Shown: piece after piece, positions 8,666 through 18,005 of the stretch
Layout: each line of letters begins with the position of its first letter
Position numbering within the stretch: position 1 is the stretch's first letter
NCBI GenBank assembly: GCA_001898405.1
Contig: MKTW01000003.1
Span: forward strand, 82,570 to 146,569
DNA length: 64,000 bases
Direction: 5' to 3'
DNA from: Sphingobacteriales bacterium 44-61
GTDB taxonomy: Bacteria > Bacteroidota > Bacteroidia > Chitinophagales > Chitinophagaceae
Program-made: the position numbers and the translations under genes
Notes under the pieces: generated by a model
Database searches by the model: none
What the model was told of the DNA's origin: nothing
The model's input: only the letters and a program-made list of their open reading frames with translations

Positions 8666-9916
8666 TTAAGCTAACTCAATCACCGTAATTTCCGGTAATA
8701 TCCCCACTCTTCCCGGGTAGCCAATAAAACCATAACCCCGGTTTACATACAATTTCTGTTTGCCTTCTTCATACAAGCCAGCCCATTGCCTGTATACATA
8801 TTGTACGGGACTCCATTTGAAGCCTGGCAGCTCCACGCCGAATTGCATACCGTGTGTATGACCTGCAAGCATCAGGTCCACATCTGTATATGATTTCCGT
8901 ACTTCGGCATCCCAGTGAGAGGGATCATGGCTCATCAATATTTTAAAAGGATAAATATCTGTTCCCGCATGCGCTTTTTTCATATCGCCATATTTGGGAA
9001 AATTTGCTTTACTGCTCCAGTTCTCAATTCCCAGCAAAGCGATCGTATCATTTCCTTTCTGAAAACTGACGTGTTCATTCATCAGCAAACGCCAACCAAG
9101 TTCAGCATGCACCTGTTTAAGCCGTTCGAGATTCGCTTTTTTTTCTTCAGGGCTGCCCCATTCCATATAATCGCCATAATCATGATTGCCCAGGGTGGAA
9201 TAAACCCCCATTGGTGCATTCAATTGATTGAACACATCCATATAATCTTCCATCTCATCCGCTTTATTGTTCACCAGGTCGCCGGTGAAAAGAATGAGGT
9301 CAGGTTTTTCCTTCATTATTTTTTCAACGCCTTTCTTCACCGCTTTTTTGTCGGTAAAGCTGCCGGAATGGATATCCGAGATATGAATGACCTTTAATCC
9401 TTTGAAAGAAGACGGAAGATTTTCAAATGCCAGCGATATCCTTTTAAGCTGGTACTTGTATTTATTTCCAAACCCATATATCAGGGAGCCAAACAATCCT
9501 CCGCCTACCAGCATGCCTGTCCATGACAGGAAAACAGAGCGGGTGATCTTTTCACCTTGCTGCAGTGTTTCACCTTCGGTATTGGAAAAGAACAATTTAC
9601 CGGCAACCCACTGTATACCTCTCCTGATATCATCGATCAGGAAAAATACGGCGGCGAGTACTTTTGCGAAGAAAATACCGGCGATTATGGCAAAAATGGT
9701 ACTGCGGGCCAGTTTGGACTGGTGATCAAAATGCAGGTAAGGCAGGAGGAGGAGGAGGAGGATAGCCCCGGCAGAAAGCACCCAATAGCCATAATGAATG
9801 ATCATACGGGTCCGGGAGCCGGCAGAGGCGCTTATCACTTTTACAGCCTGGTACACATAAAAATCGAGCAGCACCATGAAACCGATCAAAATCCACCAAA
9901 AAGGAGAGTTTCGCAT
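8666..9916 (-). CDS. membrane-bound calcineurin-like metallophosphoesterase
   Basis: 416 residues. Three or four hydrophobic helices occupy about residues 1-165. The phosphoesterase domain follows with the full motif set: HISDIHSG, FTGDLVNNK, LGNHDY, LMSHDP and AGHTHGMQFG, which supply the dinuclear metal ligands. The layout matches the YkuE/YaeI-like family, in which related enzymes act on lipid-linked phosphates; the substrate here is unknown. A TAnnTTTG-like box (minus strand, 9934-9927) lies only 11 nt before the start, which would give a very short leader. It diverges from parA. Confidence 0.85.
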   Translation of the reverse strand: MRNSPFWWILIGFMVLLDFYVYQAVKVISASAGSRTRMIIHYGYWVLSAGAILLLLLLPYLHFDHQSKLARSTIFAIIAGIFFAKVLAAVFFLIDDIRRGIQWVAGKLFFSNTEGETLQQGEKITRSVFLSWTGMLVGGGLFGSLIYGFGNKYKYQLKRISLAFENLPSSFKGLKVIHISDIHSGSFTDKKAVKKGVEKIMKEKPDLILFTGDLVNNKADEMEDYMDVFNQLNAPMGVYSTLGNHDYGDYMEWGSPEEKKANLERLKQVHAELGWRLLMNEHVSFQKGNDTIALLGIENWSSKANFPKYGDMKKAHAGTDIYPFKILMSHDPSHWDAEVRKSYTDVDLMLAGHTHGMQFGVELPGFKWSPVQYVYRQWAGLYEEGKQKLYVNRGYGFIGYPGRVGILPEITVIELA

Positions 9917-9972
9917 AGTTAAGCTTCAAAATTAAAGATCAGGACTTTACGGATAGTTTTTTGCTGAACACT

Positions 9973-9980
9973 TATTTTTG
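9973..9980 (+). promoter_or_regulatory. -7 box upstream of parA
   Basis: TATTTTTG fits the Bacteroidota -7 consensus TAnnTTTG and lies 92 nt before the parA ATG. No well-spaced TTG -33 element is visible. Confidence 0.4.
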
Positions 9981-10072
9981 CCGGATAGTTCACGAAATGG
10001 GCAAAACTAAATTTTGCGGTCTACCCTTCAGACGGCAATTTTACCCTGAACAAAACAATCTGGAATATCCTT

Positions 10073-10876
10073 ATGGCAAGAATCATTGGTGTGGCAAATC
10101 AAAAAGGGGGTGTAGGTAAAACTACGACAGCTATCAACCTGGCTGCCAGTTTTGCCGTGCTGGAATACAAGACCCTGCTGGTGGATGGTGATCCGCAGGC
10201 CAACAGCACTACAGGTGTTGGTTTTGACCTGCATAATGTTACCCAAAGCCTGTATGATTGCATGGTGAACCAGGCACAGGCAAAAGACGTGATCCTGAAA
10301 TCAGAGATTCCCTATCTTGACCTGCTGCCTTCGCATATCGACCTCGTAGGTGCGGAAATTGAGATGATCAATTATCCCAACCGCGAAACCGTATTAAAAA
10401 ACATGCTCGATGCGGTGAGGAATGAATATGATTTTATTATCATCGATTGTTCCCCTTCGCTGGGCCTGATTACGGTAAATGCCCTCACTGCCGCCGATTC
10501 GGTGGTGGTGCCGGTGCAATGCGAGTTCTTTGCCCTGGAAGGGCTTGGCAAGCTGCTTAACACGATCAAGATCGTGCAAAGCCGGCTGAATACGGCGTTG
10601 GTGATCGAAGGCATCCTGATGACGATGTACGACGGAAGGCTCCGCCTCTGCAACCAGGTAGTGAGTGAAGTGCGCCGCCATTTTGACGATATGGTATTCA
10701 GCACTATCATTCACCGTAATGCCCGCCTGGCCGAAGCGCCCAGTGTAGGCAAACCTGTGATCCTGTATGATGCGCCAAGCAAGGGTTCCATGAATTATCT
10801 GAACCTTGCCAAAGAGATCCTGCAGAAGAACGATATGACGAAGATCAAAAATGATGAACGAGTGCTGGAAATATAG
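10073..10876 (+). CDS. parA: chromosome-partitioning ATPase ParA/Soj
   Basis: 267 residues. Deviant Walker A KGGVGKTT near residue 11, then [12 protein letters not shown] and [12 protein letters not shown] (Walker A' and B). The short N-terminus without a helix-turn-helix marks it as a chromosomal Soj-type ParA. It forms ATP-dependent dimers on DNA and moves ParB-bound origin regions. parB follows after a 75-nt spacer on the same strand. The parA-parB-DUF5683-dapB order is common in Bacteroidota. No parS-like palindrome was recognised in the window. Confidence 0.95.
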   Translation: MARIIGVANQKGGVGKTTTAINLAASFAVLEYKTLLVDGDPQANSTTGVGFDLHNVTQSLYDCMVNQAQAKDVILKSEIPYLDLLPSHIDLVGAEIEMINYPNRETVLKNMLDAVRNEYDFIIIDCSPSLGLITVNALTAADSVVVPVQCEFFALEGLGKLLNTIKIVQSRLNTALVIEGILMTMYDGRLRLCNQVVSEVRRHFDDMVFSTIIHRNARLAEAPSVGKPVILYDAPSKGSMNYLNLAKEILQKNDMTKIKNDERVLEI

Positions 10877-10900
10877 CCCGCTTTCGATAAGCTTACGCTT

Positions 10901-10924
10901 GCGCCGAAGCTACAGCGTAGGAGC
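10901..10924. repeat. imperfect palindrome in the parA-parB spacer
   Basis: GCGCCGAAGCTACAGCGTAG followed by GAGC is a 24-nt self-complementary element interrupted symmetrically by G/A or A/G mismatches. It may be a small REP-like hairpin between two co-transcribed genes. No second copy was noticed. Confidence 0.35.
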
Positions 10925-10951
10925 ACGGCGGATAAAAACTGCAAACCATCC

Positions 10952-11869
10952 ATGACGACCCCTAAACAGAACAAAGAAGCTCTTGGCAAAGGAATCCGTT
11001 CCCTGCTGCAGGGCATAGACAGCGACCTGAAAACAGGTGCAGGAAATCTGAAGCCCGCTGTGGTGGAAACCGCAACTGCCACCAACCGCATCCCGGTTGA
11101 ACAGGTAGAACCCAACCCCAAACAACCCCGCCGTGATTTTGATGAGCAGGCATTGAAAGAATTGTCTGAATCCATCAAGCTGCATGATATCATCCAGCCC
11201 ATTACTGTTTCCAAACTGCCTTCCGGCAAATACCGCCTTATATCAGGGGAACGCCGCTGGCGTGCCTCCAAAATGGCCGGTCTTAAAGATATACCCGCTT
11301 ATGTGCGCCAGGCCAATGATGCTGAATTGCTGGAACTGGCCCTGCTGGAAAACCTGCAACGTGAAGACCTGAATGCCATGGAAGTGGCATTAAGCTATAA
11401 ACGGATGATGGAAGAGCTCAGCTACACACAGGAACAGGTGGCTGAAAGAATGGGAAAGGACCGCAGCACTGTGGCCAATTTTATCCGCCTGCTCAAACTA
11501 CCTCCCGATATACAACTGGCCGTGCGCAGCGGTGAACTCAGCATGGGGCATGCACGTGCACTTATCAATGTGGACACAGTAGACAAGCAATTGTACATCT
11601 ACAAAGAAATAAAAGCCAAAAACCTGTCTGTAAGACAAACAGAGGCCCTTGTACGAAATATGTACAAACAGGGCGGCGCTGTTAAAAAAACAACAAAAAA
11701 CACCCTTCCATCGGCTTACCAGAAAATTGAAGATAACTTAGCCACCCATTTCAGCACCCGCGTAAAGCTGAAGCATAGCCGGAATGGCAGCGGGCAGATC
11801 ACCATTGATTATTATTCCCAGGAAGAGCTGAATAAACTGCTCCACCAGATGGATATCAAAATAGGATGA
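10952..11869 (+). CDS. parB: chromosome-partitioning protein ParB/Spo0J
   Basis: 305 residues. The ParB N-terminal domain carries the CTP-binding signatures GERRWRA and ENLQRED. A helix-turn-helix follows (YTQEQVAERMGKDRSTVANFIRLL), then a C-terminal dimerisation segment. ParB is a CTP-dependent DNA clamp that loads at parS and works with ParA in origin segregation. The N-terminal 45 residues form a low-complexity leader (TPKQNKEALGKGIRSLLQG), the usual ParA-stimulating peptide region with a conserved LGKGIRSLL. Confidence 0.95.
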   Translation: MTTPKQNKEALGKGIRSLLQGIDSDLKTGAGNLKPAVVETATATNRIPVEQVEPNPKQPRRDFDEQALKELSESIKLHDIIQPITVSKLPSGKYRLISGERRWRASKMAGLKDIPAYVRQANDAELLELALLENLQREDLNAMEVALSYKRMMEELSYTQEQVAERMGKDRSTVANFIRLLKLPPDIQLAVRSGELSMGHARALINVDTVDKQLYIYKEIKAKNLSVRQTEALVRNMYKQGGAVKKTTKNTLPSAYQKIEDNLATHFSTRVKLKHSRNGSGQITIDYYSQEELNKLLHQMDIKIG

Positions 11870-11895
11870 TAGCGGGAATAAGCAATATGTAGAAA

Positions 11896-12561
11896 ATGAG
11901 GAATAAGACATTTTACAGGATCTCGCTTTTATTACCGGTATGCTTAATTCTTATACCTTGCTTTTCCATTGCTCAGGTAACCGATTCTACAGAAGCAAAA
12001 CCTGCACTGGCAGTAATAGATACCATCAATCCTAATCCGCCGGCAAAAAAAGTAAGGATCTACAACCCTGGTAAAGCAGCGCTGCGTTCGGCGATCGTTC
12101 CCGGCCTCGGGCAGATATACAACCGTAAATACTGGAAAGTGCCTATCGTGTATGGTGCGCTGGGAACCACAGCTGGTATTTTCATTTATAATCTTCAGTG
12201 GTACAAGCGTACACGCTATGCTTATAAAGCGGTAGTGGATACTACCGGTGCTGCATGGCCGGATATTTATCCCGATCTGCAGTTCTTAGTTGATCGCAAA
12301 GACGCACAGAACCTTTCTTATCTGCGCGATCAATACCGCCGCGATATTGATTACTCCGCTGTATTCTTCCTCATCTTTTGGGGGCTTAATGTGGTAGATG
12401 CTGCTGTGGATGCGCATCTGAAAGGCTTTGACGTAAGCCCTGATCTCACACTTCATGTAAAACCGACCCTGAGCCAGATGGCATTTACGAATGGCCCTGC
12501 ACTAAGCTTTGTTTTTGATATTGGAAAAAAGAAACCGGCTTTAGTGACGTCGAGGTTTTGA
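11896..12561 (+). CDS. DUF5683 membrane protein
   Basis: 221 residues. Signal peptide or first helix (about 1-26), a Pro-rich linker, then the DUF5683 core KAALRSAIVPGLGQIYNRKYWKVPIVYG, with two membrane helices around GALGTTAGIFIYNLQW and AVFFLIFWGLNVVDAAVDAHL. The family is found mainly in Bacteroidota, often right after parB as here (26 nt gap). Function is unknown; the context suggests an operon with parAB and dapB. Confidence 0.8.
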   Translation: MRNKTFYRISLLLPVCLILIPCFSIAQVTDSTEAKPALAVIDTINPNPPAKKVRIYNPGKAALRSAIVPGLGQIYNRKYWKVPIVYGALGTTAGIFIYNLQWYKRTRYAYKAVVDTTGAAWPDIYPDLQFLVDRKDAQNLSYLRDQYRRDIDYSAVFFLIFWGLNVVDAAVDAHLKGFDVSPDLTLHVKPTLSQMAFTNGPALSFVFDIGKKKPALVTSRF

Positions 12562-12567
12562 CTGATA

Positions 12568-12583
12568 ACCGATGTTCGAATGG
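12568..12583. repeat. short intergenic repeat word ACCGATGTTCGAATGG
   Basis: Matches the repeat family at 20267 and 57143 (GTTCGATGACCGAATGG-like words). It lies just after the DUF5683 stop. Confidence 0.4.
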
Positions 12584-12608
12584 TAAATGCACAACGCCCA
12601 ACGTTCTC

Positions 12609-12616
12609 TATATTTG
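12609..12616 (+). promoter_or_regulatory. -7 box upstream of dapB
   Basis: TATATTTG matches TAnnTTTG and ends 21 nt before the chosen dapB start, which supports that start over the ORF's first Met. No convincing -33 TTG is present. Confidence 0.5.
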
Positions 12617-12637
12617 CAAACTCAAACAAAAACAACT

Positions 12638-13354
12638 ATGCGCATTGCACTGCTTGGTTACGGCAAAATGGGAAAAGCCATTGAAGAGATCGCTTTGGAG
12701 AGAGGCCATGAGATCGTATTGAAAGTAAATGAAGAAAACCTGGAGGATTTTACCCGCGATAACCTGCTTCGTGCAGATGTGGCCATAGAGTTTACCAACC
12801 CACACAGCGCTTATGAAAATGTGCGTCAAACGATCGGATTTGGGGTGCCGGTAGTCAGTGGTTCAACCGGCTGGACAGAAAGGCTCGGAGAGATTGAAGA
12901 ATATTGCAAAAAGCAGAACGGGGCCTTTTTATATGCCAGCAATTTCAGCGTTGGGGTCAATATCTTTTTTGAACTGAATAAAAAACTGGCGGCTTTGATG
13001 GCTTCTCACAAAGAATATTCCGTGACCCTGGAAGAGATCCATCATACCCAGAAAAAGGATGCTCCCAGTGGAACGGCCATTACACTTGCAGAACAGGTTA
13101 TGGCAGGCATTCCGGGCAAAAAGAAATGGGTGAATGAAGCCAGTGTAAACCCCAGTGAACTGTCAATCATCAGCAAACGGATCGATCCTGCCCCTGGTAC
13201 GCACACCGTGAAATATTCCTCCCCCATTGACGATATTGAAATAATCCATACCGCTCATAACCGCAAAGGATTTGCTACAGGCGCCGTTTTGGCCGCTGAG
13301 TATATTCACAGCAAAAAAGGTATCTTTAGCATGCGAGAAGTCCTCGGACTTTGA
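12638..13354 (+). CDS. dapB: 4-hydroxy-tetrahydrodipicolinate reductase
   Basis: 238 residues. NAD(P)H-binding GYGKMGK at the N-terminus, then the DapB signature EIHHTQKKDAPSGTA with His135/His136 and the substrate-binding Lys. DapB reduces the dihydrodipicolinate precursor in the lysine/meso-diaminopimelate pathway, so it serves peptidoglycan as well as lysine. The start at MRIALLGYGKMG is chosen because it begins at the Rossmann strand and follows a promoter box; the longer frame adds 17 residues without family support. dapD, at 56.3 kb, shows the succinylase branch is used. Confidence 0.95.
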   Translation: MRIALLGYGKMGKAIEEIALERGHEIVLKVNEENLEDFTRDNLLRADVAIEFTNPHSAYENVRQTIGFGVPVVSGSTGWTERLGEIEEYCKKQNGAFLYASNFSVGVNIFFELNKKLAALMASHKEYSVTLEEIHHTQKKDAPSGTAITLAEQVMAGIPGKKKWVNEASVNPSELSIISKRIDPAPGTHTVKYSSPIDDIEIIHTAHNRKGFATGAVLAAEYIHSKKGIFSMREVLGL

Positions 13355-13373
13355 CCTGTTAAATACCTTTACT

Positions 13374-15302
13374 ATGAAGAAACCCTTTGCCTTAATGGCG
13401 ATGGTATGCCCTTTATTGTTGATGGCACAGAAGAGAACGCCTGCCATCGACAGCCTGGAAAAGCTGCTTATATCACAAAAGGGCGAAGCCCTTGCGGAAA
13501 CCTATTCCAACCTGGCCTGGGAATACCGGCTGGTTGACCGGGAAAAAGCCATTACGTATGGTAACCTGGCCCTTGAAAAAAGCCAGGAGATCCCCTCCCC
13601 CTCTCATATTGCACAGGCCTACAATGATCTTGGCATTATCTATTTTGATAAGGAAAGATATGATACCGCTATAGACCTCTATAATAAAGCCCTAAACATC
13701 CGCCAGGACCTGAAAGATGAATCAGGCATTGCCAAGCTCCATAATAAGATCGGGATAGTTTACCAGAAACAAGGCAGGTTGGACGAAGCACTGGATCACC
13801 AGTTGAAAGCCCTGGAGCTTTTTGAAAAGCATGGCGATGAAAGAGGTATTTCCTATTCACTGAACAATGTAGGCCTCGTTCAGCAAGACCTTGGCAGAAA
13901 TGCAGAAGCCATCAAATACCACGAAAGATCTATTGCATTAAAAGAAAAAATGGGCGATTCTTATGGATTGGCCGGTTCTTTCATAAACCTGGGTGGTATT
14001 TACCAGCAACAAAAAAATTATCCCGAATCAGAAAGCTACTATAAAAGAGCTGTAAGCATTTCGAGGGAAATTGAAGACAAGGACTATCTCTCCAACTCGC
14101 TGAATAACCTCGGGAAACTGTATTTCCTGACCAATGAATTCAATAAGGCTTTGCCCCTGATCCATGAATCACTCCGGTTATGCAGGGAATTGGGCGATAC
14201 CAAAGGCATAGTGAACTGCCTGATCAACCTGGGCGATGTGTACACAGCAGAAAAAAAATATGACAGCGCAAAGATCATTCTGCAGGAAGCATTGCGCAAA
14301 GGACAGGCCGCTGTTAATTGTGCACCTGAAGTGATGCAGGCTTTGCTATCCCTATCAGTATTGTATGAAAAAAGTGGCAATAGCCAGGCTGCGCTGGACA
14401 TGTATAAGCGCTATTCGGAAACAAAGGACTCCATGTTTACAGAGCAGCTTGGGCAAAAAGTAGCGGAAATGGAAACCCGCTTCAAAACTGCAGAACATGA
14501 AAAGACCATCCAGCAACAGCAGTTTGCCATACAACGGAAAAACTATTGGCTTGCAGCAGCCATCAGCGTTTTACTCCTGGGTGCACTGGCAGTTTATTTA
14601 TTCTATCGCCGATACCAGCACCGCCAGCAAATAAAACTGCAGGAAGAGATCATCAGGCAGCAGGAACTGTCTGCGAAAGCAGTGATCATTGCAGCAGAAG
14701 AAGAGAGACAGCGTATTGCACGCGATCTTCATGACGGTATAGGTCAGATGATGAGTGCTGCAAAAATGAATCTCTCTGCTTTTGAATTGAGCCTGCCGCC
14801 GCAAAGCGGGGAACACCAGGCTTCGCTGGAAAAGATCATCAGCCTGGTAGATCAGAGTTGCCGCGAGATCAGGCAGGTGTCGCACAATATGATGCTGAGC
14901 ACTTCTTCAAAAAAGAATCTCGAAGAAGCTTTAAAAGATTTTATCAACACCATCGATCCGAATGTGCTGAATGTGCATCTGTATACGGAAGGGCTTGAAG
15001 AGAAACTGGACCCCAATACAGAGACCATGCTTTACCGCATCATACAGGAATGTGTTACCAACGTGATCAAACATGCCAATGCCACCACACTTGATATCAC
15101 TATCCTGAAAGACGGAGATGGGATCAGCGCCACCATCGAGGACAATGGAAAAGGGTTTGATATAACGGATAAAGAGAAATTCAGCGGCATAGGGCTGAAA
15201 AACATCCATACAAGGGTGGAATACCTGAAAGGGACCGTTGACACGGATTCAGCACCGGGAAGAGGTACAGTAATAACACTACAAATACCCTTAGGGGCCT
15301 AA
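13374..15302 (+). CDS. TPR-containing sensor histidine kinase (NarL/DesK type)
   Basis: 642 residues from MKKPFALMAMV. Signal peptide (about 1-18), six to seven tetratricopeptide repeats of the Spy/Rapsyn type (about 30-360, units such as AQAYNDLGIIYFDKERYDTAI), one membrane helix (about 389-408), a short coiled coil, then a HisKA_3 dimerisation domain with phospho-acceptor His453 in RIARDLHDGIGQ. The ATPase domain carries ECVTNVIKHA and DNGKGF. The periplasmic TPR domain is probably the sensor. The longer frame from 13272 would overlap dapB and lose the signal peptide. Its response regulator follows 58 nt downstream. Confidence 0.9.
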   Translation: MKKPFALMAMVCPLLLMAQKRTPAIDSLEKLLISQKGEALAETYSNLAWEYRLVDREKAITYGNLALEKSQEIPSPSHIAQAYNDLGIIYFDKERYDTAIDLYNKALNIRQDLKDESGIAKLHNKIGIVYQKQGRLDEALDHQLKALELFEKHGDERGISYSLNNVGLVQQDLGRNAEAIKYHERSIALKEKMGDSYGLAGSFINLGGIYQQQKNYPESESYYKRAVSISREIEDKDYLSNSLNNLGKLYFLTNEFNKALPLIHESLRLCRELGDTKGIVNCLINLGDVYTAEKKYDSAKIILQEALRKGQAAVNCAPEVMQALLSLSVLYEKSGNSQAALDMYKRYSETKDSMFTEQLGQKVAEMETRFKTAEHEKTIQQQQFAIQRKNYWLAAAISVLLLGALAVYLFYRRYQHRQQIKLQEEIIRQQELSAKAVIIAAEEERQRIARDLHDGIGQMMSAAKMNLSAFELSLPPQSGEHQASLEKIISLVDQSCREIRQVSHNMMLSTSSKKNLEEALKDFINTIDPNVLNVHLYTEGLEEKLDPNTETMLYRIIQECVTNVIKHANATTLDITILKDGDGISATIEDNGKGFDITDKEKFSGIGLKNIHTRVEYLKGTVDTDSAPGRGTVITLQIPLGA

Positions 15303-15360
15303 AAATAAGTGACAGTTTCTTTTACTTCTCACATAATCATATTATTTTAACTGCACCACC

Positions 15361-16005
15361 ATGCTCAAGAAAGATCAAATAAGCATCGCTATTGTCGACG
15401 ACCATCAGATTGTGATAGACGGCTTATTGTCTATGCTCAAGCACAATGAGCAGATCAAATTTATTATCACCAGCACCAACCCCATCGAAATTATTTCCAT
15501 GCTGGAAGAAACTCCTGTTGACATATTGCTTACTGACGTAATGATGCCCGTGTTGCGGGGGGATGAACTGGCAAGGATCGTAAAACAAAAATTCCCGGAT
15601 ATAAAGATCCTCGCGCTTTCCATGAGCGGAGAAGGACAACTGGTGAACCAAATGATCGAAGAAGCCAATATCTCCGGCTATATGCTGAAGAATATCAGCA
15701 AGGAAGAATTGAGTAAAGCGCTGGAAAAAATAGCGGAAGGCGGCATTTATTTCAGCACAGATGTGATTGAAGAATTGCAGCGCGACAACCAGCGCAGGAA
15801 ACTGAAGCAGGATGCCCATCTCTCCGAACGTGAGATCGAGATCATCCGTCTCATTGAAAAAGAATACAACAACAAAAAGATAGCGGAAGAATTATTCATC
15901 AGTGAAAGAACAGTAGAGACCCACCGGAAAAACATATTGCGTAAAACCCGTACCAGTTCCGTGATAGGCCTGGTGAAGTACGCGTATGAATACAAGCTTA
16001 TTTAA
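15361..16005 (+). CDS. LuxR/NarL-family response regulator
   Basis: 214 residues. Receiver domain with acidic pocket VDDH (D13, D14) and phospho-acceptor Asp59 in LLTDVMMP, then a LuxR-type helix-turn-helix (LSEREIEIIRLIEKEYNNKKIAEELFISERTVETHRKNI; quoted in parts: LSEREIEIIRLIE, NNKKIAEELFISERTVETH). It is surely the partner of the preceding kinase: same strand, kinase/regulator subfamilies match. Targets are unknown. Confidence 0.92.
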   Translation: MLKKDQISIAIVDDHQIVIDGLLSMLKHNEQIKFIITSTNPIEIISMLEETPVDILLTDVMMPVLRGDELARIVKQKFPDIKILALSMSGEGQLVNQMIEEANISGYMLKNISKEELSKALEKIAEGGIYFSTDVIEELQRDNQRRKLKQDAHLSEREIEIIRLIEKEYNNKKIAEELFISERTVETHRKNILRKTRTSSVIGLVKYAYEYKLI

Positions 16006-16007
16006 GA

Positions 16008-17102
16008 TCAGAATGCTTTCCGCTCAGGGCAACCTAATATCTCACAAAGTTTATTTTCCAGTTCAGGTCCGCGAAGGTTTTTGGCGAGGATCTTTCCATC
16101 AGGCCCGATCAGGAAATTCTGCGGAATGCTTTGCACCCGGTACTGTTGTGCTACAGCATTATTCCAGAATTGCAGATCGCTTACATGGGTCCAGGTGAGG
16201 CGGTCATCATAAATCGCCTGCAGCCATTTATCCTTTTGTCCCGGACGGTCGAGCGATACACCCAATACAGTGAAATTTTTATTACTGAATTTCTGATAAG
16301 TGGCTACCACATTCGGGTTTTCCTGGCGGCAGGGCCCGCACCAGCTTGCCCAGAAATCAAGCAACACATATTTACCGCGGAAAGAAGAAAGCGTTACAGG
16401 ATTACCGGAAGTATCTGCCTGGGTAAAATCTGCAGCCACACTTCCGATTGCCGTGATCTTTGCTTCAGCAATGGTTTCTTTCAGGAAATTACCATACATG
16501 TTGTTAATGGCAGCAGGCTTTAACTGGTCGAATCTTTTTTCAGCCAGCAACACATCGTCATTCAACTGAAAAGTAGCAGCCAGTAGAAAAGCACTGACAG
16601 GAGATGAAGTGTGTTTGGCCACAAACCGGTCTATCTCGGATTGTATCGTGTCACGTTTTTTTATAGCGGCTTCCATCAGGCTGTCTGAACGCTGACCATA
16701 TTGTAATTGCTGGTTGATGGTCATCAGCCTTTTGAAAATAGGATCGAATATACCCTGGAACTCCACAAAATCTTTATGGGATGCAGAACCCGTGATCTTC
16801 AACTTATCTGTCTGCCCCGCCTTACCTGTGATCTTCACAGTAGAATTACTCAGGAAAGTCATTATTGGCTTATCCGCACCCAGGTCCAGGTTCACTAACG
16901 CCGGCTCTTTCAGATCACCACGCATCTGAAAGCGCTCTCCTTTTGCAAGAGCTTTTGCCAATGTATCTGTCGGATTATTGACATCCGTGATAAAAACAAG
17001 GGTGCTATCTTTTAGCCCCTTTAATTTACCCTTTACAACAAGCTTATTCTGCGCTGTAGCTACAAAAGAAATGAAACACAAAAACAATGCACTAAACTTC
17101 AT
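16008..17102 (-). CDS. TlpA-like thioredoxin with DUF4369 N-terminal domain
   Basis: 364 residues. Signal peptide (MKFSALFLCFISFVATA), a DUF4369 beta-domain (about 20-110), a helical linker, and a C-terminal thioredoxin/AhpC-TSA domain with the redox motif SWCGPCRQENP. Such proteins work in the periplasm as thiol-disulfide reductants, often for cytochrome or cell-envelope proteins; resA-like names are used but the partner is not known. The gene converges on the response regulator with only 2 nt between them. Confidence 0.88.
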   Translation of the reverse strand: MKFSALFLCFISFVATAQNKLVVKGKLKGLKDSTLVFITDVNNPTDTLAKALAKGERFQMRGDLKEPALVNLDLGADKPIMTFLSNSTVKITGKAGQTDKLKITGSASHKDFVEFQGIFDPIFKRLMTINQQLQYGQRSDSLMEAAIKKRDTIQSEIDRFVAKHTSSPVSAFLLAATFQLNDDVLLAEKRFDQLKPAAINNMYGNFLKETIAEAKITAIGSVAADFTQADTSGNPVTLSSFRGKYVLLDFWASWCGPCRQENPNVVATYQKFSNKNFTVLGVSLDRPGQKDKWLQAIYDDRLTWTHVSDLQFWNNAVAQQYRVQSIPQNFLIGPDGKILAKNLRGPELENKLCEILGCPERKAF

Positions 17103-17161
17103 GGATACTTGCTTTGATGGCCAAAGATAACAAAATGATACCGGATGCTTTGTTAAAACGC

Positions 17162-17225
17162 CCCTTCCCGTTCTTCCCGCCTTACCGGTAAAAATTTACC
17201 GGTAAGGCGGGAAGAACGGGAAGGG
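17162..17225. repeat. long perfect palindrome, CCTTACCGG family, copy 2
   Basis: Two 31-nt arms (17162-17192 and 17195-17225) are exact reverse complements around a 2-nt loop. The arm ends CTTCCCGCCTTACCGGTAAA. Compared with copies 3 and 4 it has one extra T in the left arm, mirrored by an extra A in the right arm. It lies 6 nt after the trpA stop (minus strand) and could terminate the trp operon. Confidence 0.9.
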
Positions 17226-17230
17226 AATAT

Positions 17231-17998
17231 TTATAATACAGTCCTCAAAAATTCTTTGATCGTAGTTTCCTCATTCCCGGTGTCCTGTAATGCTTTCACA
17301 AAAGCACTTCCAATAATAGCCCCGTTAGCATGACGGCAAGCTTCGTCAAAACTTTCCCGGTCGCGGATACCAAAGCCTACCAGCACAGGATTATCCAGGT
17401 TCATACCAGCCAGTCTTTGTAAATAAGTATTCATATCTCCCTTATTGTTATCACTTCCTGTAGTGGAAGAAGAAGAAACGGCGTACAGGAACCCACTGCT
17501 GAGTTTATCCAGTTTTCTTACTCTTTCTTCACTGGTCTCGGGTGTTACAAGAAAGATAAAATCCAGTCCATGTTTTTTGATGATCGCGCCGTATTCGGTC
17601 TCGTATTCGTATTCCGGCAGATCAGGAAGGATCAGCCCGTCAACACCAACCGCGGCTGCATCAGCACAGAACTTTTCAAACCCATATTGTAATACAGGGT
17701 TCATGTAACCCATCAGTATAACGGGAATATCTGTTTGCGCACGGAGACCTTTCAATTGTTCAAACAATCTTTTAATGGTCATTCCGTTAGCCAGTGCAAT
17801 GGTGCTGCTGTGCTGGATCACTGGCCCGTCGGCCAGCGGATCGCTATAGGGCATGCCTAATTCTACAAGGTCGGCGCCGTTTTCCTGCAGCGACCTGATC
17901 ACCCGCAACGTACTGTCTGGTTGCGGATAGCCAGCCGTGCAATAAATATTAAGGACTTTCCTGTTCTTGCGTTTGAATAATGCGGCAATCCTGCTCAT
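17231..17998 (-). CDS. trpA: tryptophan synthase alpha chain
   Basis: 255 residues from MSRIAALFKRK. The TIM-barrel signatures are present: LVELGMPYSDPLADGPVIQ (catalytic Glu and substrate Asp) and PVLVGFGIRDRESF. TrpA cleaves indole-3-glycerol phosphate and passes indole to TrpB. The longer frame from 18043 is rejected because it would overlap the upstream lipoprotein gene; with this start the gap is 7 nt. It is the last gene of the trp operon. Confidence 0.95.
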   Translation of the reverse strand: MSRIAALFKRKNRKVLNIYCTAGYPQPDSTLRVIRSLQENGADLVELGMPYSDPLADGPVIQHSSTIALANGMTIKRLFEQLKGLRAQTDIPVILMGYMNPVLQYGFEKFCADAAAVGVDGLILPDLPEYEYETEYGAIIKKHGLDFIFLVTPETSEERVRKLDKLSSGFLYAVSSSSTTGSDNNKGDMNTYLQRLAGMNLDNPVLVGFGIRDRESFDEACRHANGAIIGSAFVKALQDTGNEETTIKEFLRTVL

Positions 17999-18005
17999 GA
18001 TAATA

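Noticed and set aside
10372..11271. Minus-strand frames opposite parA/parB
   Set aside because: Antisense shadows; the sense genes show intact conserved motifs.
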